Shown: positions 1 to 8,726 of the stretch, in pieces
Layout of the letters: each line of letters begins with the position of its first letter
Position numbering within the stretch: the stretch's first letter is position 1
DNA from: CBDCBA01 sp965214125
GTDB lineage: Bacteria > Planctomycetota > Phycisphaerae > Tepidisphaerales > Tepidisphaeraceae
DNA length: 64,000 nt
NCBI GenBank assembly: GCA_965214125.1
Contig: CBDCBA010000004.1
Location: 1 to 64,000, forward strand
Reading direction: 5' to 3'
Program-made: the position numbers and the translations under genes
Notes under the pieces: model-generated
Told to the model about the DNA's origin: nothing
The model's input: only the letters and a program-made list of their open reading frames with translations
Databases searched by the model: none

Positions 1-494
1 TCGGTGGGTTCGCCGTCACAGCGGACGTCATCGCCCAGATGGAGGCCCAGGGCTCGCTGCCGCCGGAGTTCGAGACGGCCGCGGCGGACGCCGGCGTCAG
101 TGTGGAAGACTTCCTGCGCACGCTCATCTTCATCTTCGCCGGCGTGATGCTTGCGTACGGCGTGGTCGTGGGCGTCCTCGCGCCGCTGGTGTGGGGCGGG
201 CGGAAGATCCCGCTGATCCTCGGGATCGTGGTGATGGCGCTCGTCTCGCTGCTGCTGCTGGCGAACGGCGTGCTGTCGGGCAACGCCGGGGCGATCTGCG
301 TGAACGTGGCGGCGATCATCCCGCAGTTGGTCGTGCTCGTGCTGCTCTTGCTCGCCCTGCGCGGGCCGGGCGGCCACGCCGGCAGCTACGACGAAGTCAT
401 GGCCCAACAGGCGGCGTGGCAGCAGTACCAACAGCAACCGCCGGCCCCACCGCAATCGCCCCCGCCGGGCGGCACGGGTTGGGGCCAGCAGTAG
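1..494 (+). CDS. Small membrane protein, 5' end probably outside the window
   Basis: The frame is open from the window edge, so the methionine at 39 may not be the true start and the gene is treated as 5'-partial. From that methionine there are 151 residues: a short hydrophilic stretch, then three predicted membrane helices (about residues 28-52, 57-75 and 85-108), then a polar tail rich in Gln and Pro with runs such as QQYQQQPPAPPQ, probably cytoplasmic and disordered. It resembles small planctomycete membrane proteins with proline-rich tails, but I do not recognise a named family and give no function. It converges on the propeller gene, whose stop is 15 nt away. Confidence 0.6.
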   Translation, partial: GGFAVTADVIAQMEAQGSLPPEFETAAADAGVSVEDFLRTLIFIFAGVMLAYGVVVGVLAPLVWGGRKIPLILGIVVMALVSLLLLANGVLSGNAGAICVNVAAIIPQLVVLVLLLLALRGPGGHAGSYDEVMAQQAAWQQYQQQPPAPPQSPPPGGTGWGQQ

Positions 495-509
495 CGACGG
501 GTCGGCCCG

Positions 510-3500
510 CTAGCGGCGCGATGGCGGGATCAGGAGAAGGTTGCCCGCCTCGTCCAGCACCACGAGGCCGCCGCGCGTTAGGCGCCAATCCGCGACGGGT
601 GCGGCGAGTCGGGCGACGTCGGCGTCGAGCTCAAGCGGCTCGAGCATCAGGCCGCTTTCGTACCCCTTGCCCTCGACGCTTGTCCGGCTGAACGGGGTGA
701 AACGGACGGTGCGATTCTGGCCGCGCCCCCGGCTCTCCGGCACGTCGACCAGGACGGCCAGGCGGCGCGAGAGGAGCAGGTCGAGGTTGGTCGCCGGGTC
801 GAACTCCTGGGCGAAGAGGTCATCATCGCGCCACCAGTGCGGGCCGACCGTGCCGTCGGGGGCGGCGAGGTCGTAGGCGTTCAGGCTGCGCCGCCCGCCG
901 ACGTACACGCGCCCGCCGTCCGACCAGATGCGAGCCGCCGGCAGTTCGGGCGCGGCCGGGGGCGCCAGCACCTGCGCGGCGCGGCGGAGGCGTTGGCGGG
1001 CGTCGCGATCGCGTTGGTGCGGGGGCAGGAGTTCGGGGTCGATCGTCTCCTCCTCGGCCACGCCGCCCAGCAGCAGCAGGGGATGGTCTTCGCCCCTCGC
1101 AGCGTCGCGCACCGAGCGCGGCTGGAGCGTGCGGCGGTCGAGCACGGCGGCATCGAGTCGTCCGACCTGCCGCGGGTCGCTCATCACGAGCAAGTCGTCG
1201 CCAACGACGCGGATGCGCCCGCCGGTCGGGTCGCCCAGCCAGCGGGCGGCGGGATCGGCGTAGGTGACGAGCGGGTCGACCTGCGCGGCGATGAACTGCA
1301 CGCCGATGGCCTGGTCCGTCGCGGGGCCATCCTCGTCGCCGAGGGCGGCGACGGCGTCGAGGTCCACGCGCGACACCTGGCGGGGCTGGACAAGGATCAG
1401 CTCGTTTGTCGCCAGCGGCAGCACGTTCAGCAGGGCCTGCCCGCCGACGCTTTCGAATGGGCGGCTCAGCACACGCCGGCCGGTGTCGAGGTCGACGGCG
1501 ATCAGGCGCGACGAGTCGCTGCCGTCGCCCCCGGCGAGCTGGCGCACGACCGCGTAGTCGCCCGCGGCCGACACCTGCGAGGCGGCGGCCTTCTCCAGCG
1601 GGTGAACCCATCGCACCGCCCCGTCCTCGCCCGCGACATACGCCAGCAGCAGCGGGTCGCCCGTCGACTCGGTCCGCACCAGCAGCAGGAGCCCGTCTCG
1701 CGCCGGCGACGCGGCCGTGACGCCGACGTTGCCGAGCGCCGTCGCCACCCGCTCCGCGACCGGCGCCGCCGCGGGGCGGAGCACGCCGAAGCGTCGCGTG
1801 AAGCCGCCAGCCGCCTGAACGGTGGCGGCATCGGGGAAGACGTGCAACCGCATCCGGCCGCTGCGGGCGGTGAAGCGAACCTCGCCCTCGTTCCGCTTCT
1901 CCACCACGAGCAAACCCTCGCGACCGGCCCTGCGTAGCCAATCGATCGCGCGGCGGGTTTGCTCGTCGTCCTGCTCGCTCGCCCCGCGAAAGTCGATGCG
2001 GGCGAGCTGTGCCTCAAGCTGCCGAAGTTCCGGCGGCACCACGCCCGCGGTAGCCACCGGCAACGGAGACGCCACCACGCGCTGCGCCGCGGCGATCGCG
2101 CTCACGCCGGTGAACCAACGGGTCGAGCCATCCGCGCCCATCGCCGCAGCACCGTCCTCGCCCCAGAGCAGCAGGCCGCCATTGTCGCTACGAGCCGCCG
2201 CGGCGGGCGACAGCGGCGGGGACGGGATCGACAGCTCCGGCTCAAGCGTGTCCGGCGAGCGAAGGGCGATCGCGCCGTCTTGATCCGTTGTCACGAGCAG
2301 GCCAATGTCTCCGTGGGCGACGGGCAACAGCCGCTCCACGCCGTCCCGCGCGACGGCGGCCGACGGATCGAACGGGCGCTCGGGCGGGTCGCCGTCGAAG
2401 AGCGTTGGCAGCAGCGCGGCATCGCGCGCCGCGAGGCGGCGCTGCAGCACGTCGGCGACCTGCGCGCGGGTCAGGTCGTCGAGCGACTCGCCGTCCGCCA
2501 GAACGATTCGGCCGGCGGCGGCATCGGGCTGTTCGCGGGCAAGTCGATCGAAACGGGCCGCGGCAAGGTCGAGGCGGGCGTCGCTGGCGAGTTCGAGGCG
2601 GGCCAGGCGAAGGAGCGAATCGTTCGCGGCCTCGGCGTCGCCGGCGGCAAGCTGGTCGCGGCGCAGGCGGCGCAGCGCGGGCCGGGCGGTGTCGAGGTCG
2701 CCGGCCGCGATGGCTTGCTCGGCGATCCGCAGCCGGGCTTCGCCAGCAGCCAGCGAGTTCGGGTAGACCGTCGCGAGGTTCGCCAGATCGGCGGTCGAAT
2801 CGGCGGCGTTCAATTCGGCGCGGGCCGATTGTTCGATCGAGTCGTACAACGCGCGGCCGTGTTCGATTAGGAGCGCGCGGATGGCACGCTCGGCGGTCGC
2901 GCTGGCCAGGTCGATGCGCCCGCTCGTCCCCGCCGCCCCGACCACCGCCTGCCGCAACGCGGGCTCGGCCAGCACGCCCTGGTAAGTGGCCACCTGCTCG
3001 GCCGGGTCGGACTGTCGTGCCGCCAACGCGAAGGCGGCGCGGGCGCGATCGGCGGGAAGGCGAGCGAGGTCCAACGCGGCCCGCAGGAGGCGGCGGGCCG
3101 TCTCGTCATCGCGCGCCGCGCCCGCGAGAGCGAGCGTCGACTCCAGCGCGGGGGAGCGGCCCTCGGGCAGCGCCGCCGCCTCGCGCAGCCGCGCCTCGAC
3201 GGCCACGACGTCGCCGGCAACGAACTCGAGCTGCGCCAGCGTCAGCAGCGGCCGGTAGTCGGCTGGCGCCGCCTCGCGCTGCGCCAGAAGCTTCTGCCGC
3301 ACGGCTGCCTCGTCGGCAAAAACGCTCAGGCGGGTCGGCCCAGCGACGAGAATCTGATCGGCTAAAACCACCACGTTGCCCGGCTCGCCTGCGTCGCCCG
3401 TGCCCGGCGTGTCGCCTTCGGGCGGCGCGGGTGCGCCAACGGGCGCGGCGCGGGGAACGGCGCTCCACCGCCCGCCCTCGCCCAGCAGGTTGTCGACGCG

Positions 3501-5813
3501 CAGGCCCGTCGGGATGTCAATCAGCACCAGGCGGTCGAACGTCGGCACGACCACGTGCGTCGCCGTGGCGACCGGGCGGCCGAAGAGGCTTTCGGTCGAA
3601 CTCAGCCGCGGGTTGGCATCGCCGTCGCGTGGCAGGGCAAAAACGCTCGTCCACTCGATCCAGTCCATCCGCGCGTCGTCGTCGTAACGGCCAGCCTGGG
3701 CATCCTCGGCGACGGCGGGCCAGTTCAGGCAGTAGATCGTGCCGCTGCCCATCGCGAAGAGGCGTTCGCCGTCGACCGCGAAAATCGTGCGGATTTCATC
3801 GGCGCGGGGCTCGGGCGTCGCGTTCGGGTCGGCCTGCGCGGGCTCGCCGGGAAGCAGCCCCCGCACCGGCAGTTTGGCCAGGCGCTCACCAGTTTGCGCG
3901 TCGAGCACCAGCACGTGCCGGGCGTCCGGCGGGCGGTAGAAGAGGCGGCCCGCCTCGACCAGCGGCGCCGGCACGTGGAACGGCTGCGGGTCGGTGTGGC
4001 TGCGCGGCGGGGCGGCGATGCGTCGGTTCCGCCGGGCGCGCCGCCAGTCGACCCCGCCTCGCTCCTCGACGCTGAGGCGCTCGTACAGGTTGAGCCACAG
4101 CACCTGCCCGCTTGTCGCCGACACCGCTGCGATGGCGCCGCGCCCGGTCGGGGCGTAGACGACGTCGCCGTCGGCGGCGAGCACCGGGTCGGGCTCGCGC
4201 AGAAAGCTCATCGCCTGATTGCGCAGCCGATCCTGCGAAGCGGTGGCGAGGTAGACCGCCTGGGCGACCTCGCCCGTGTCGGCGTCGAGACCGACGAGGA
4301 AGGCCTGCTCGAACTGCCGCCCACGCCGCGCGCTGGTCTTGGCCAGCAGCCAGATGCGGCCGGCGCTCGCGACGGGGGCGCCGGCGAACTCGCACTCGCG
4401 CAGCGACGCGGCCGCCTCGGCATCGTCACCGAGCAGTGCGGTCACGCGCTCGCGGTCGAAGCTGTCGGGCTGGGTCGTCCACAACTCCCGGCCGGTCGCG
4501 CGATCGAGACAGACGACCTGCGGCGACAGGATCGCTCCGCCGCCGGCCACCTGGTTGAAGCCGTCCTCGCGGTGCCCCAGCGTCGCCACAACGTGCGTCT
4601 CGGTGACGAGCGGCGCCAGCACCGCCCCGCGCGGCGTCTGCCAGGCGTCGCCCTCCAGGCGGTAGACACCCGCGGGCGTGCCGGCGTCATCATTGCCCGG
4701 ATGCGTCGCCACCCAAGCGGGCGGCGGCTGGCGCCCATCAAGACCCAGCGCGAAGAGGCGCAGGTTGTCCGACCAGTAGACCACGCCGTCGCGCACGGCC
4801 GGGAACGAGCCGGTCATCAGCCCAAGGCTTCGGGCGTTGGCGTACTCGGCCTCGTAATTCGGCAGCCGGCTGTTGCCGGGCAGGCTCGGGGCCGGGTTGA
4901 CCACGGCGTAGAGCGGCGCGACGCGGCCGGGCGTGACGAGCGGCACCGCGTTGCGGTCGACGTCGCCGCCCAGCGTCGGCCAGCGATCGGCGTTGGCAAC
5001 GGCCCCTGCCGCGACGGGCTCGACCGCCAGCAGCGCTGCAACGGCATCTCGTGCGGAGCGTTCGATGCCGCCAAGGCGGACCGGCTCATCGGCGAAGCTC
5101 GCGACGATCTCGCCCGCTTCGGCGTCGGCCGCGTTGCCGGAGAGTCGCTTGGCCGCGACGGCCCGGAGCAGCAGGGCCAATCGCGCATTGGTTTCGTCGA
5201 TTGAGAGCGACGCCAGGTCAGGGTTGCCTGACAGGAAGCGTTCAACGATCGCCGCCGCGGCCCGTGCCTGGCCGTCGGCAAGCTCGGCGTCGGCGCGCTC
5301 GACTGCCGCGTCGACGGCGGCGACCGTCAGGAAGTAGTCGTGCGAGATCGATTCCAACGCCGCCGCTCGCTCGGGCGCGTGGGCGGGCAGACGGCGGGCG
5401 GTTTCGAGGGCGCGGGCGGCCTCGTCGCCGTAGCGGGCGCGGTAGGCCGCGCGGCCAGCGGGCGGCCACGCCGCCAGGCGCCGACGCGCCTGCTCGGCAA
5501 CGGGCTCGAACTGGTACACCGCGCCGTCATCGGTCGCTCGCGCGGCCACCAGGCGCGGCTTCGAGGCGGAGACGAGCTCCTGGTAGACGTCGGCGGCCTT
5601 GTCCCATTCCTCAAGGCCGGCCAAGCGCTCGGCGAGCGCGAAGCGGTCCAGCGCCGCCGTGGAATCACCGACGAAGACCCCGTCCGCCAGCGGCGCTCCA
5701 TCGAGCGCCGGTCCATCCTGCCGCGCGGGTGCGAACGTCGCCGACGCCAGCAGGGCGGCGGCCGCGAGCAGAGAGGCGCGGGAGGTCCGGTTCGAGAGGG
5801 GGAGACGCAACAT
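510..5813 (-). CDS. Very large secreted PQQ-like beta-propeller protein
   Basis: This 1767-residue protein starts MLRLPLSNRTSRASL and has a clear signal peptide ending near APARQDG, so export is expected. The open frame reaches further upstream (MMGVFRRR), but the start at 5813 sits directly before the signal sequence. The body contains many blades of the PQQ/BamB type (for example GRELWTTQPDS, SGQVLWLNLY, DAQTGERLAKL), arranged as an N-terminal and a C-terminal propeller region. Between them, roughly residues 850-1150, lies an Ala-rich helical stretch resembling TPR solenoids. Proteins of this layout are common in planctomycetes and probably act as extracytoplasmic scaffolds. No catalytic motif is visible and the ligand is unknown. 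Confidence 0.8.
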   Translation of the reverse strand: MLRLPLSNRTSRASLLAAAALLASATFAPARQDGPALDGAPLADGVFVGDSTAALDRFALAERLAGLEEWDKAADVYQELVSASKPRLVAARATDDGAVYQFEPVAEQARRRLAAWPPAGRAAYRARYGDEAARALETARRLPAHAPERAAALESISHDYFLTVAAVDAAVERADAELADGQARAAAAIVERFLSGNPDLASLSIDETNARLALLLRAVAAKRLSGNAADAEAGEIVASFADEPVRLGGIERSARDAVAALLAVEPVAAGAVANADRWPTLGGDVDRNAVPLVTPGRVAPLYAVVNPAPSLPGNSRLPNYEAEYANARSLGLMTGSFPAVRDGVVYWSDNLRLFALGLDGRQPPPAWVATHPGNDDAGTPAGVYRLEGDAWQTPRGAVLAPLVTETHVVATLGHREDGFNQVAGGGAILSPQVVCLDRATGRELWTTQPDSFDRERVTALLGDDAEAAASLRECEFAGAPVASAGRIWLLAKTSARRGRQFEQAFLVGLDADTGEVAQAVYLATASQDRLRNQAMSFLREPDPVLAADGDVVYAPTGRGAIAAVSATSGQVLWLNLYERLSVEERGGVDWRRARRNRRIAAPPRSHTDPQPFHVPAPLVEAGRLFYRPPDARHVLVLDAQTGERLAKLPVRGLLPGEPAQADPNATPEPRADEIRTIFAVDGERLFAMGSGTIYCLNWPAVAEDAQAGRYDDDARMDWIEWTSVFALPRDGDANPRLSSTESLFGRPVATATHVVVPTFDRLVLIDIPTGLRVDNLLGEGGRWSAVPRAAPVGAPAPPEGDTPGTGDAGEPGNVVVLADQILVAGPTRLSVFADEAAVRQKLLAQREAAPADYRPLLTLAQLEFVAGDVVAVEARLREAAALPEGRSPALESTLALAGAARDDETARRLLRAALDLARLPADRARAAFALAARQSDPAEQVATYQGVLAEPALRQAVVGAAGTSGRIDLASATAERAIRALLIEHGRALYDSIEQSARAELNAADSTADLANLATVYPNSLAAGEARLRIAEQAIAAGDLDTARPALRRLRRDQLAAGDAEAANDSLLRLARLELASDARLDLAAARFDRLAREQPDAAAGRIVLADGESLDDLTRAQVADVLQRRLAARDAALLPTLFDGDPPERPFDPSAAVARDGVERLLPVAHGDIGLLVTTDQDGAIALRSPDTLEPELSIPSPPLSPAAAARSDNGGLLLWGEDGAAAMGADGSTRWFTGVSAIAAAQRVVASPLPVATAGVVPPELRQLEAQLARIDFRGASEQDDEQTRRAIDWLRRAGREGLLVVEKRNEGEVRFTARSGRMRLHVFPDAATVQAAGGFTRRFGVLRPAAAPVAERVATALGNVGVTAASPARDGLLLLVRTESTGDPLLLAYVAGEDGAVRWVHPLEKAAASQVSAAGDYAVVRQLAGGDGSDSSRLIAVDLDTGRRVLSRPFESVGGQALLNVLPLATNELILVQPRQVSRVDLDAVAALGDEDGPATDQAIGVQFIAAQVDPLVTYADPAARWLGDPTGGRIRVVGDDLLVMSDPRQVGRLDAAVLDRRTLQPRSVRDAARGEDHPLLLLGGVAEEETIDPELLPPHQRDRDARQRLRRAAQVLAPPAAPELPAARIWSDGGRVYVGGRRSLNAYDLAAPDGTVGPHWWRDDDLFAQEFDPATNLDLLLSRRLAVLVDVPESRGRGQNRTVRFTPFSRTSVEGKGYESGLMLEPLELDADVARLAAPVADWRLTRGGLVVLDEAGNLLLIPPSRR

Positions 5814-5947
5814 GATGAACGCACGCAAAACGCGGCGGCGGAAGACGCCCATCATACCGCCACGGCCAGAGGATTCCGGCTGTCGCGGGCGGCTTTCCTG
5901 CAAGGATGCGGTGGCATCCACGTGAGAACCCGATGGAGGATACACGT

Positions 5948-6022
5948 GCCCGTTAGCCGCCCCGCCTCGCGGGGCGCTCCGCGACCGTCCACGCGCCCCG
6001 CGAGGCGGGGCGGCTAACGGGC
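5948..6022. repeat. Intergenic inverted repeat, 30-bp arms
   Basis: Arms 5948-5977 and 5993-6022 are perfect reverse complements around a 15-nt spacer. Each arm holds an inner palindrome (CCCCGCCTCGCGGGG type) and has GTTAGCCGCC at its outer end. It lies between the propeller gene and mtnP, both minus-strand, and could act as a terminator for mtnP. It belongs to the palindrome family discussed in the findings. Confidence 0.85.
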
Positions 6023-6055
6023 GGTCGTGGGAGGACTCGCTCTGTGAAGCAGCGC

Positions 6056-6955
6056 TCACGAGCTGCCGAAGTACCGCCCCCACAGCGGGTTCAAGCGTTC
6101 GACCTCCGCCGGGTCGATTGCCTTCTTGTCTGACCAGATCGCCAGCTTCAACGCCTCGCGGGCCGGGCATTGCGCCAGCCGGTCCGGGTCCTGCGCCATC
6201 TGCCGCACGGCTGCCCGGAGCAGGTCGCCCGCGTTGGCCGTCGCGGATTTCAGATGGCCGATGATCTCGTTCAGCAGGGCGAACGGATCGGTTGGCGCGG
6301 CTTCGTCGCGCGGGCGCCAAGCGTCGTAATCGGTGGCAAGGCAGACGGCGGCGTACGGCAGCTCCGCCTCCTTCGCGAGCTTCGCCTCGGGCATCAGCGT
6401 CATGCCGACCACGTCGCCGCCCCACAGGCGGTGCATGCGACTCTCCGCCCGCGTGCTGAAGCTCGGGCCCTCCATGCAGACGTACGTGCCACGCGGATGA
6501 ACGCTCGCCTCCACCTCGGCGCCGGCCTCGATCAGCACGCCGCGCAGCACCGGGCAGAACGGGTCGGCCAGCTCAACGTGAACGGCCGCCCCGTCGTAGA
6601 AGGTGCCCACCCTTTGGTGCGTCTTATCGATGGCGGAGTCAACGATCACGAGGTCGCGCGGGGCGATCTCCTCGCGCAAACTCCCGACCGCGCCGCTTGC
6701 GAGCACGTGCGTCGCCCCGAGTTGCTTCAGCGCGAACAGGTTTGCACGGTAAGGCACCTGCGAGGGGTTGAAGCGGTGCCCCTCGCCGTGCCGCTTGAGC
6801 AGGAGGACCGGCACGCCGTCGTAAGTTGTTTCGACGATCGGAGCCGACGGCGGGCCGAAGGGCGTGTCGGGCGAGTGCCGCGTCGCGTGACCGTCGCCGA
6901 AGGTATCGCCGAGTCCGCTGCCGCCGATGATGGCGATCTTGAGGGGTTCGCTCAT
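6056..6955 (-). CDS. mtnP: S-methyl-5'-thioadenosine phosphorylase
   Basis: The 299-residue product matches the MTAP branch of the nucleoside phosphorylase family, which cleaves methylthioadenosine with phosphate to adenine and methylthioribose-1-phosphate in the methionine salvage pathway. Visible marks are the N-terminal phosphate loop IIGGSGLGD (about residue 9), the substrate-site stretch MEGPSFSTRAESR near residue 165, and the MTLMPEAKLAKE and TDYDAW motifs near 190-210. The Asp-rich TDYD motif is the MTAP-type base-recognition signature, favouring adenine over guanine. Length is normal for the family. No other salvage gene (mtnA, mtnB) is next to it. Confidence 0.93.
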   Translation of the reverse strand: MSEPLKIAIIGGSGLGDTFGDGHATRHSPDTPFGPPSAPIVETTYDGVPVLLLKRHGEGHRFNPSQVPYRANLFALKQLGATHVLASGAVGSLREEIAPRDLVIVDSAIDKTHQRVGTFYDGAAVHVELADPFCPVLRGVLIEAGAEVEASVHPRGTYVCMEGPSFSTRAESRMHRLWGGDVVGMTLMPEAKLAKEAELPYAAVCLATDYDAWRPRDEAAPTDPFALLNEIIGHLKSATANAGDLLRAAVRQMAQDPDRLAQCPAREALKLAIWSDKKAIDPAEVERLNPLWGRYFGSS

Positions 6956-6964
6956 GCCGCGAGT

Positions 6965-7807
6965 CTAGAGGAACGCCCGCGTAAGGTAGGCGTAGGCGAG
7001 GCTGACGATCGAGACGATCACGCTGGCCCACAGGGTGATCTTCAAAATGCGCAGGCGGTTGGCGAGTTCCTTGTCGCGCCACTCGCCCAGGCGGTTGTCG
7101 ATCTCTTCGAGCTTGCGGTCGATGCGGGCCTCGATCTCGTCGAGCTTCTGGTTGACGTAGGTGTCGGCGGTGGAGCGGACGCGGTCGGCCAGCCCGCCGA
7201 ACAGGCCGCGCTGCTCGATGCGCTCGCGCAGAGTTTCGGCCTGCTGGATCGGCGAGGCGGGCTTGGTGTTGCCCTCGCTCGGGAGGAAGGCGTAGGTGTC
7301 GTCGGCCTCGGCAGCCGCGGCGTCGTCGCCGATGAACTTGGCGGCCGTCGCGGCCACCCAGGCGCGGCGGCGGCGGCTCATGTTCGCAACAAACCCCTCA
7401 CGCCCCTTGATCTTGCGGATGAGCTGCCGCGGCGTGGCACTCGGCTCGCACCGCACGCCGCGCAGCCGGGCGAGCACGTACAGGCCCTCCTTGGACAGCT
7501 CGACGTACTTCCAGCGTTGAATACGGGCGATCTCCTGGGCGAGTCGCTCCTTGTCCGCGTCGGCCGGCACGGGGCGTCGGCCCCAGCGGACGACCTCCAG
7601 CATCGCGCCACGGTCGAGCTCGTCGATGAGCTGCCGCCGGTCGGCCAGGGCGTAGAGCAGGCTCTCGCGCGAGCGGTGGCGGGTCGGATCGATGCCGAAG
7701 TCGCTCGCGAGGTTAGCCAGCTCGTCCAGCGGCAGCTTGGCCGGCCGCGCCACCGCGGGCTCGGCGGCGTCGTGGGGCGACTCCATCTCGTCGGGCGCGT
7801 GCTCCAT
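6965..7807 (-). CDS. Hypothetical protein with coiled coil and C-terminal membrane anchor
   Basis: The 280-residue product begins MEHAPDEMES. The frame is open much further upstream, but that extension has no protein-like character and would overlap the next gene, so 7807 is chosen. Residues about 20-160 are mixed helical and include basic stretches (RKIKGREGF, NMSRRRRAW). Residues about 200-255 are strongly amphipathic (KLDEIEARIDRKLEEIDNRL), a likely coiled coil. A single membrane helix lies at the very C-terminus (ILKITLWASVIVSIVSL), giving a tail-anchored layout. It ends 9 nt before mtnP begins, so the two are probably co-transcribed. No family is recognised and the function is unknown. 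Confidence 0.7.
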   Translation of the reverse strand: MEHAPDEMESPHDAAEPAVARPAKLPLDELANLASDFGIDPTRHRSRESLLYALADRRQLIDELDRGAMLEVVRWGRRPVPADADKERLAQEIARIQRWKYVELSKEGLYVLARLRGVRCEPSATPRQLIRKIKGREGFVANMSRRRRAWVAATAAKFIGDDAAAAEADDTYAFLPSEGNTKPASPIQQAETLRERIEQRGLFGGLADRVRSTADTYVNQKLDEIEARIDRKLEEIDNRLGEWRDKELANRLRILKITLWASVIVSIVSLAYAYLTRAFL

Positions 7808-7821
7808 GCGGGACGAGCAGC

Positions 7822-8124
7822 TTACCGCTCGGGAAAGGCGAAGACGACGTGGTGGGCGTACATCAGCAGCGCGAAGACCACCAGCAGGCCCGCGCACACG
7901 AGCAAATCGCCCCCGAATCGCCACACCCGCAGGCGCAGCCCGTGGACGAGCAAGTAGCGCCGCAGCAACGCGAAGGGCCGCTCCATCCCCGGCTCGGGCC
8001 GCACGAGCCAGACCCACCACTCGTACAGCGACTGCGTCGTGACCACGGTCGCGTAGACCGTCACCACGATGCCGAGCTGCCAGCGAAAGAGGTGGAACAG
8101 GTCGACGTGCTCGAGCAGGGACAT
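7822..8124 (-). CDS. Small two-helix membrane protein
   Basis: This 100-residue protein has two membrane helices, roughly residues 14-36 and 70-93, separated by a charged loop. It lies 14 nt upstream of the coiled-coil protein gene on the same strand and is probably in one operon with it and mtnP. The two neighbours, one a small integral membrane protein and the other tail-anchored, may act together, but that is inference. No conserved motif is recognised. Confidence 0.65.
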   Translation of the reverse strand: MSLLEHVDLFHLFRWQLGIVVTVYATVVTTQSLYEWWVWLVRPEPGMERPFALLRRYLLVHGLRLRVWRFGGDLLVCAGLLVVFALLMYAHHVVFAFPER

Positions 8125-8261
8125 GGCGCGGGAGGGGAGTCCGACACCCTATCCCATCTCGTTCTCTCCTGAACGCCCAGCCGCAAAGCGACTGGGCGTT
8201 CGGGGATTGAAAGGTTCTGTGCTCTTGAGCGTTTGCGTGCGAAGCGCATGATGGAGAACCC

Positions 8262-8663
8262 ATGCCCGGTCTGCTCCTCCGTCCGCACCCGCTGGCTCCC
8301 GTGGCGTCGCTGGGGATCGCGATGATCGGGGCGTACCAGCGGTGGGTGTCGCCGCGCAAGGGGTTCGCGTGCCCGCTGCGGATCGCGCGCGGGCGACGCT
8401 CGTGTTCGAGCCACGCGCGTCGCCTGCTACGCCGAAACCCGCGAAACGTGTGGCGGCTTCGCACCCTGATGCGCCGGCGGTTCGCCCGGTGCCGGGCGGC
8501 GCGGCTTGATCTGCTCGCGATGGCGGAGTTCCAGCCGGGTCGCCGCAAGACGAAGAAAGACGGCCGCGGCTACTGGCGTCGGCAGTGGCACGAATGCACC
8601 GACTGGCGGAACTGGTGCAACGGCTGCGATTGCACGGGCTGCGACCTCGACTGCTCGCCGTAG
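8262..8663 (+). CDS. yidD: YidD-family membrane insertion efficiency factor with Cys-rich tail
   Basis: Residues about 20-55 carry the YidD signature: an amphipathic helix followed by YQRWVSPRKGFACPLR and then RRSCSSHARR, matching the YQRxxSPxKGxxC...SCS pattern. YidD is a small inner-face membrane protein that assists YidC/Sec insertion of membrane proteins. At 133 residues it is longer than the usual 70-90. The extra C-terminal part ends in a tail with six cysteines in about 20 residues (CNGCDCTGCDLDC), which the classical family lacks. No rnpA or yidC is adjacent, so the usual oriC-side context is absent. The family call is good; the role of the tail is unknown. Confidence 0.75.
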   Translation: MPGLLLRPHPLAPVASLGIAMIGAYQRWVSPRKGFACPLRIARGRRSCSSHARRLLRRNPRNVWRLRTLMRRRFARCRAARLDLLAMAEFQPGRRKTKKDGRGYWRRQWHECTDWRNWCNGCDCTGCDLDCSP

Positions 8664-8666
8664 CCC

Positions 8667-8726
8667 GTAGGGTGGGATTCATCCCACCTCTGGCTTTGCC
8701 GGATGGTGGGATAAATCCCACCCTAC
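8667..8726. repeat. Intergenic inverted repeat covering the uvsE stop codon
   Basis: Arms 8667-8688 and 8705-8726 (22 nt) pair with one mismatch. Each arm is itself palindromic (GGTGGGATTCATCCCACC). The TAG at the outer end of the right arm, read on the minus strand (8725-8723), is the stop codon of uvsE. The yidD stop lies 4 nt before the left arm, so the element also sits where a bidirectional terminator is needed. Confidence 0.85.

Noticed and set aside
1959..4075. Very long plus-strand frames opposite the propeller gene
   Set aside because: High GC leaves antisense frames open; the peptides are Arg/Ala-rich and lack any domain, while the minus-strand frame has a signal peptide and propeller motifs.
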